Source: Acanthopleura granulata (taxonomy: Eukaryota; Mollusca; Polyplacophora; Chitonida; Chitonidae). From it: 64,000 bases of DNA. Of the stretch, positions 62,231 to 64,000 are shown piece after piece. A model generated the notes under the pieces. The model was not told the DNA's origin. It saw only the letters and a list, made by a program, of their open reading frames with translations, and did no database searches. The stretch covers positions 3,648,794 through 3,712,793 of the forward strand of contig JABBOT010000008.1 in assembly GCA_016165875.1 (NCBI GenBank), written 5' to 3'. The position numbers were made by a program, and so were the translations under genes. How positions within the stretch are numbered: the stretch's first letter is position 1; the number at the start of each line of letters is the position of its first letter.

Positions 62231-64000
62231 TAGTATTACCACAGTCAGTGTATTATATCGTAGTCAGCCTGAGCCAGCCAGCCAGCCACTGACTGGACCA
62301 CTGTCAGTCTGATCCATACATATACATCTATCAGAGCCCGGCACCATGCATGCATCCACTGTCTTTGGCCCAGGATACACACACGTGCCTCAACAACCAC
62401 TGTGCAGCCTCCTCCCTAAGGGCCCTGGTCATTTATTAAACATTGGGAATCGTGAAGAGTAACTCTGTCTGCCCAATCACAGTCCAATGTTCCTTACACG
62501 TGATGGCTAGGTTCCACTAGGTTTCCTGTCGGACAGGAGCTGTACCGCTCCGTGGAAGCAATCTCAGACAAATCGATCGACTGTTAAACGATCTGTAATG
62601 TATTTGACTAGGATCAGCAAGGCATGGTGACCTAATGTAGCATGGAAGTACAACGGGGAGCGACCACAGCATAAGCACCTGTGGATGGCAAGACCAGGAT
62701 ATGCAGGCACACGTACATAATGTCCTTGTAATCCAGATCAACACTGGAATTATCATCACAGTCTATCGAATCACGAGACCCAGTCTCATTCAAGCACTCA
62801 CACCATAACTGCTGTACTTATTTATTCATTTATTTATTTATATATGTTGTTGTTCAAATTCCAACTTGAGATTCTTCCATTAATATACAATGGCTGTCAT
62901 TTCGATGGATAAGTAAACTGACAAAGTTTCCCACACGTGACGACAGATGCAAATAAAATGTATCACAATCTGTGACTGCAATTTTGAGAATGTTGTCATG
63001 TACATATTCCCAGGTGCAACTTATTACATGTGACAATCTTAAAGCTTCCGATGGATAAGCCTGCATGAAAGCATCCTGTGTGAATGGGAAATTCACTGCA
63101 ATGTTAGAGGTAAGTTGTAGCATTTATTGTTATCGTGATATCATATTAAAACAAAAAACAACATGAATTTACAGTAATAACTATGAAGGGGTGACTTTGT
63201 ATCAAAGTAGAGAGAAGTATTATTATTAAAACTAAACTGGAATCCACATTCCTGCATTCTCTAACCTTTCACAGATCTGAATCAATTCTTCTGTCATTTC
63301 ATTATGGTGACAGAAATGACTCTGAATTACATGTCTATCCTGTACATGTAATGAAGTACTTCACTTCACCTAAGGTTTAGCATGTCAAATTGCCCTTTCA
63401 GAAGGACATTAAATGTCTTAAAAAGATACTTTTGATGTAAGCACTTAAGTTTTCTGGCAAGAAATTAAATCAAGAGATGGATGAATCAAGCAGAATTAAG
63501 CAAAATGTGTCACTTGAAAAATCTTAAACCTTAGGTTAAATTGAAACAAACAGCCGTTTATCAAGGATGTCTCTGTCAAAACCACAGTGCAGCGCAATGC
63601 AGCCACAGTAAGTTTTGTTGTTGTTGCTTGCTTTTGGAGGGGTTTTCTTTTGTGATGCACCATGAAAAGGGAATGGACAAGACAAAGGCAAGTTAGGTCA
63701 TCCCAAAACAAATGGTTTGATTACTGTAAATGGATGTTGAACATTTCTACAGAAAAGTGTTTGGAAATTTGTTTGGAAGATAAGATGATACCATACTAGA
63801 AAAAAATTATACTTCAGCACCCAAAGTATTTTATTCTATGACGGTTATTTCCCTCTGAAAAAAAACACTTTTGTGGGAGGAATTTTAAGTCACTTACAGT
63901 ATTTCCAGAAAATCATTTTCCAAAGGCATACGTTTTTCTTGCAGACAAAACATGATAATGCCATTCCTGATACCTTGAATTTAGTTCCATCAACAGAACA

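Larger units (their letters stand above)
32413..64000. other. Long region without a recognised protein gene
   Basis: About 31.6 kb of AT-rich DNA with tandem arrays, SINEs, a foldback element and a few candidate TRIM first exons described separately. Open frames are short or repeat-derived. Consistent with a large 5' intron/promoter region or an intergenic desert. Confidence 0.5.

Overview
This is animal nuclear DNA: AT-rich, split genes with GT-AG introns, tRNA-derived SINEs and many minisatellites. The two recognisable genes (an INF2-type formin and a TRIM2/TRIM3-type RING/NHL protein) and a SINE family whose 3' end reads like 'ggcgtaaaacaccaatcaaa' followed by AATA repeats suggest a lophotrochozoan, most likely a mollusc. 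The species cannot be fixed from the sequence.

Left part (1-8578): mostly non-coding. It holds one isolated 203-codon reading frame of unknown function (3121-3732), a decayed coding-like stretch (726-1190), a degenerate minisatellite (about 4000-4345), a SINE with target-site duplications (6640-6866) and a weak candidate first coding exon (5289-5414).

Formin gene (8579-19304, + strand): thirteen exons could be delimited with consistent splice phases. They encode 825 residues: most of the diaphanous-inhibitory armadillo region, a proline-rich FH1, a complete FH2 actin-assembly domain, and a short tail with a WH2/DAD-like helix. The first roughly 120 residues expected for INF2 were not found and probably lie upstream of the window or in unrecognised exons. 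A SINE sits immediately after exon 11 and has duplicated that exon's 5' splice site.

TRIM gene (- strand, tail to tail with the formin): the stop codon is at 25841, and a putative poly(A) signal near 23648 gives a 3' UTR of about 2.2 kb. One 2.2-kb exon (26623-28827) carries RING, two B-boxes, coiled coil, filamin domain and five NHL repeats; the last 50 residues are in a separate exon (25841-25993). The start is either ATG 28797 or an in-frame upstream exon at 32356-32412. Further upstream are several candidate alternative first exons, three of them ATG-initiated and in phase 0, so the right half of the window may be the multi-promoter 5' region of this gene.

Right part (33000-64000): no convincing conserved protein gene. 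It contains at least eight tandem-repeat arrays (38.5, 43.1, 44.4, 46.4, 52.4, 53.2, 60.3 and 60.7 kb), a foldback element (52.3 kb), a full-length SINE with perfect 16-bp target-site duplications (61.2 kb) and the candidate TRIM first exons. In cell-biological terms, the formin assembles and severs actin filaments, and the TRIM protein is expected to be a ubiquitin ligase (in vertebrates, neuronal). No functional link between them is implied beyond adjacency.
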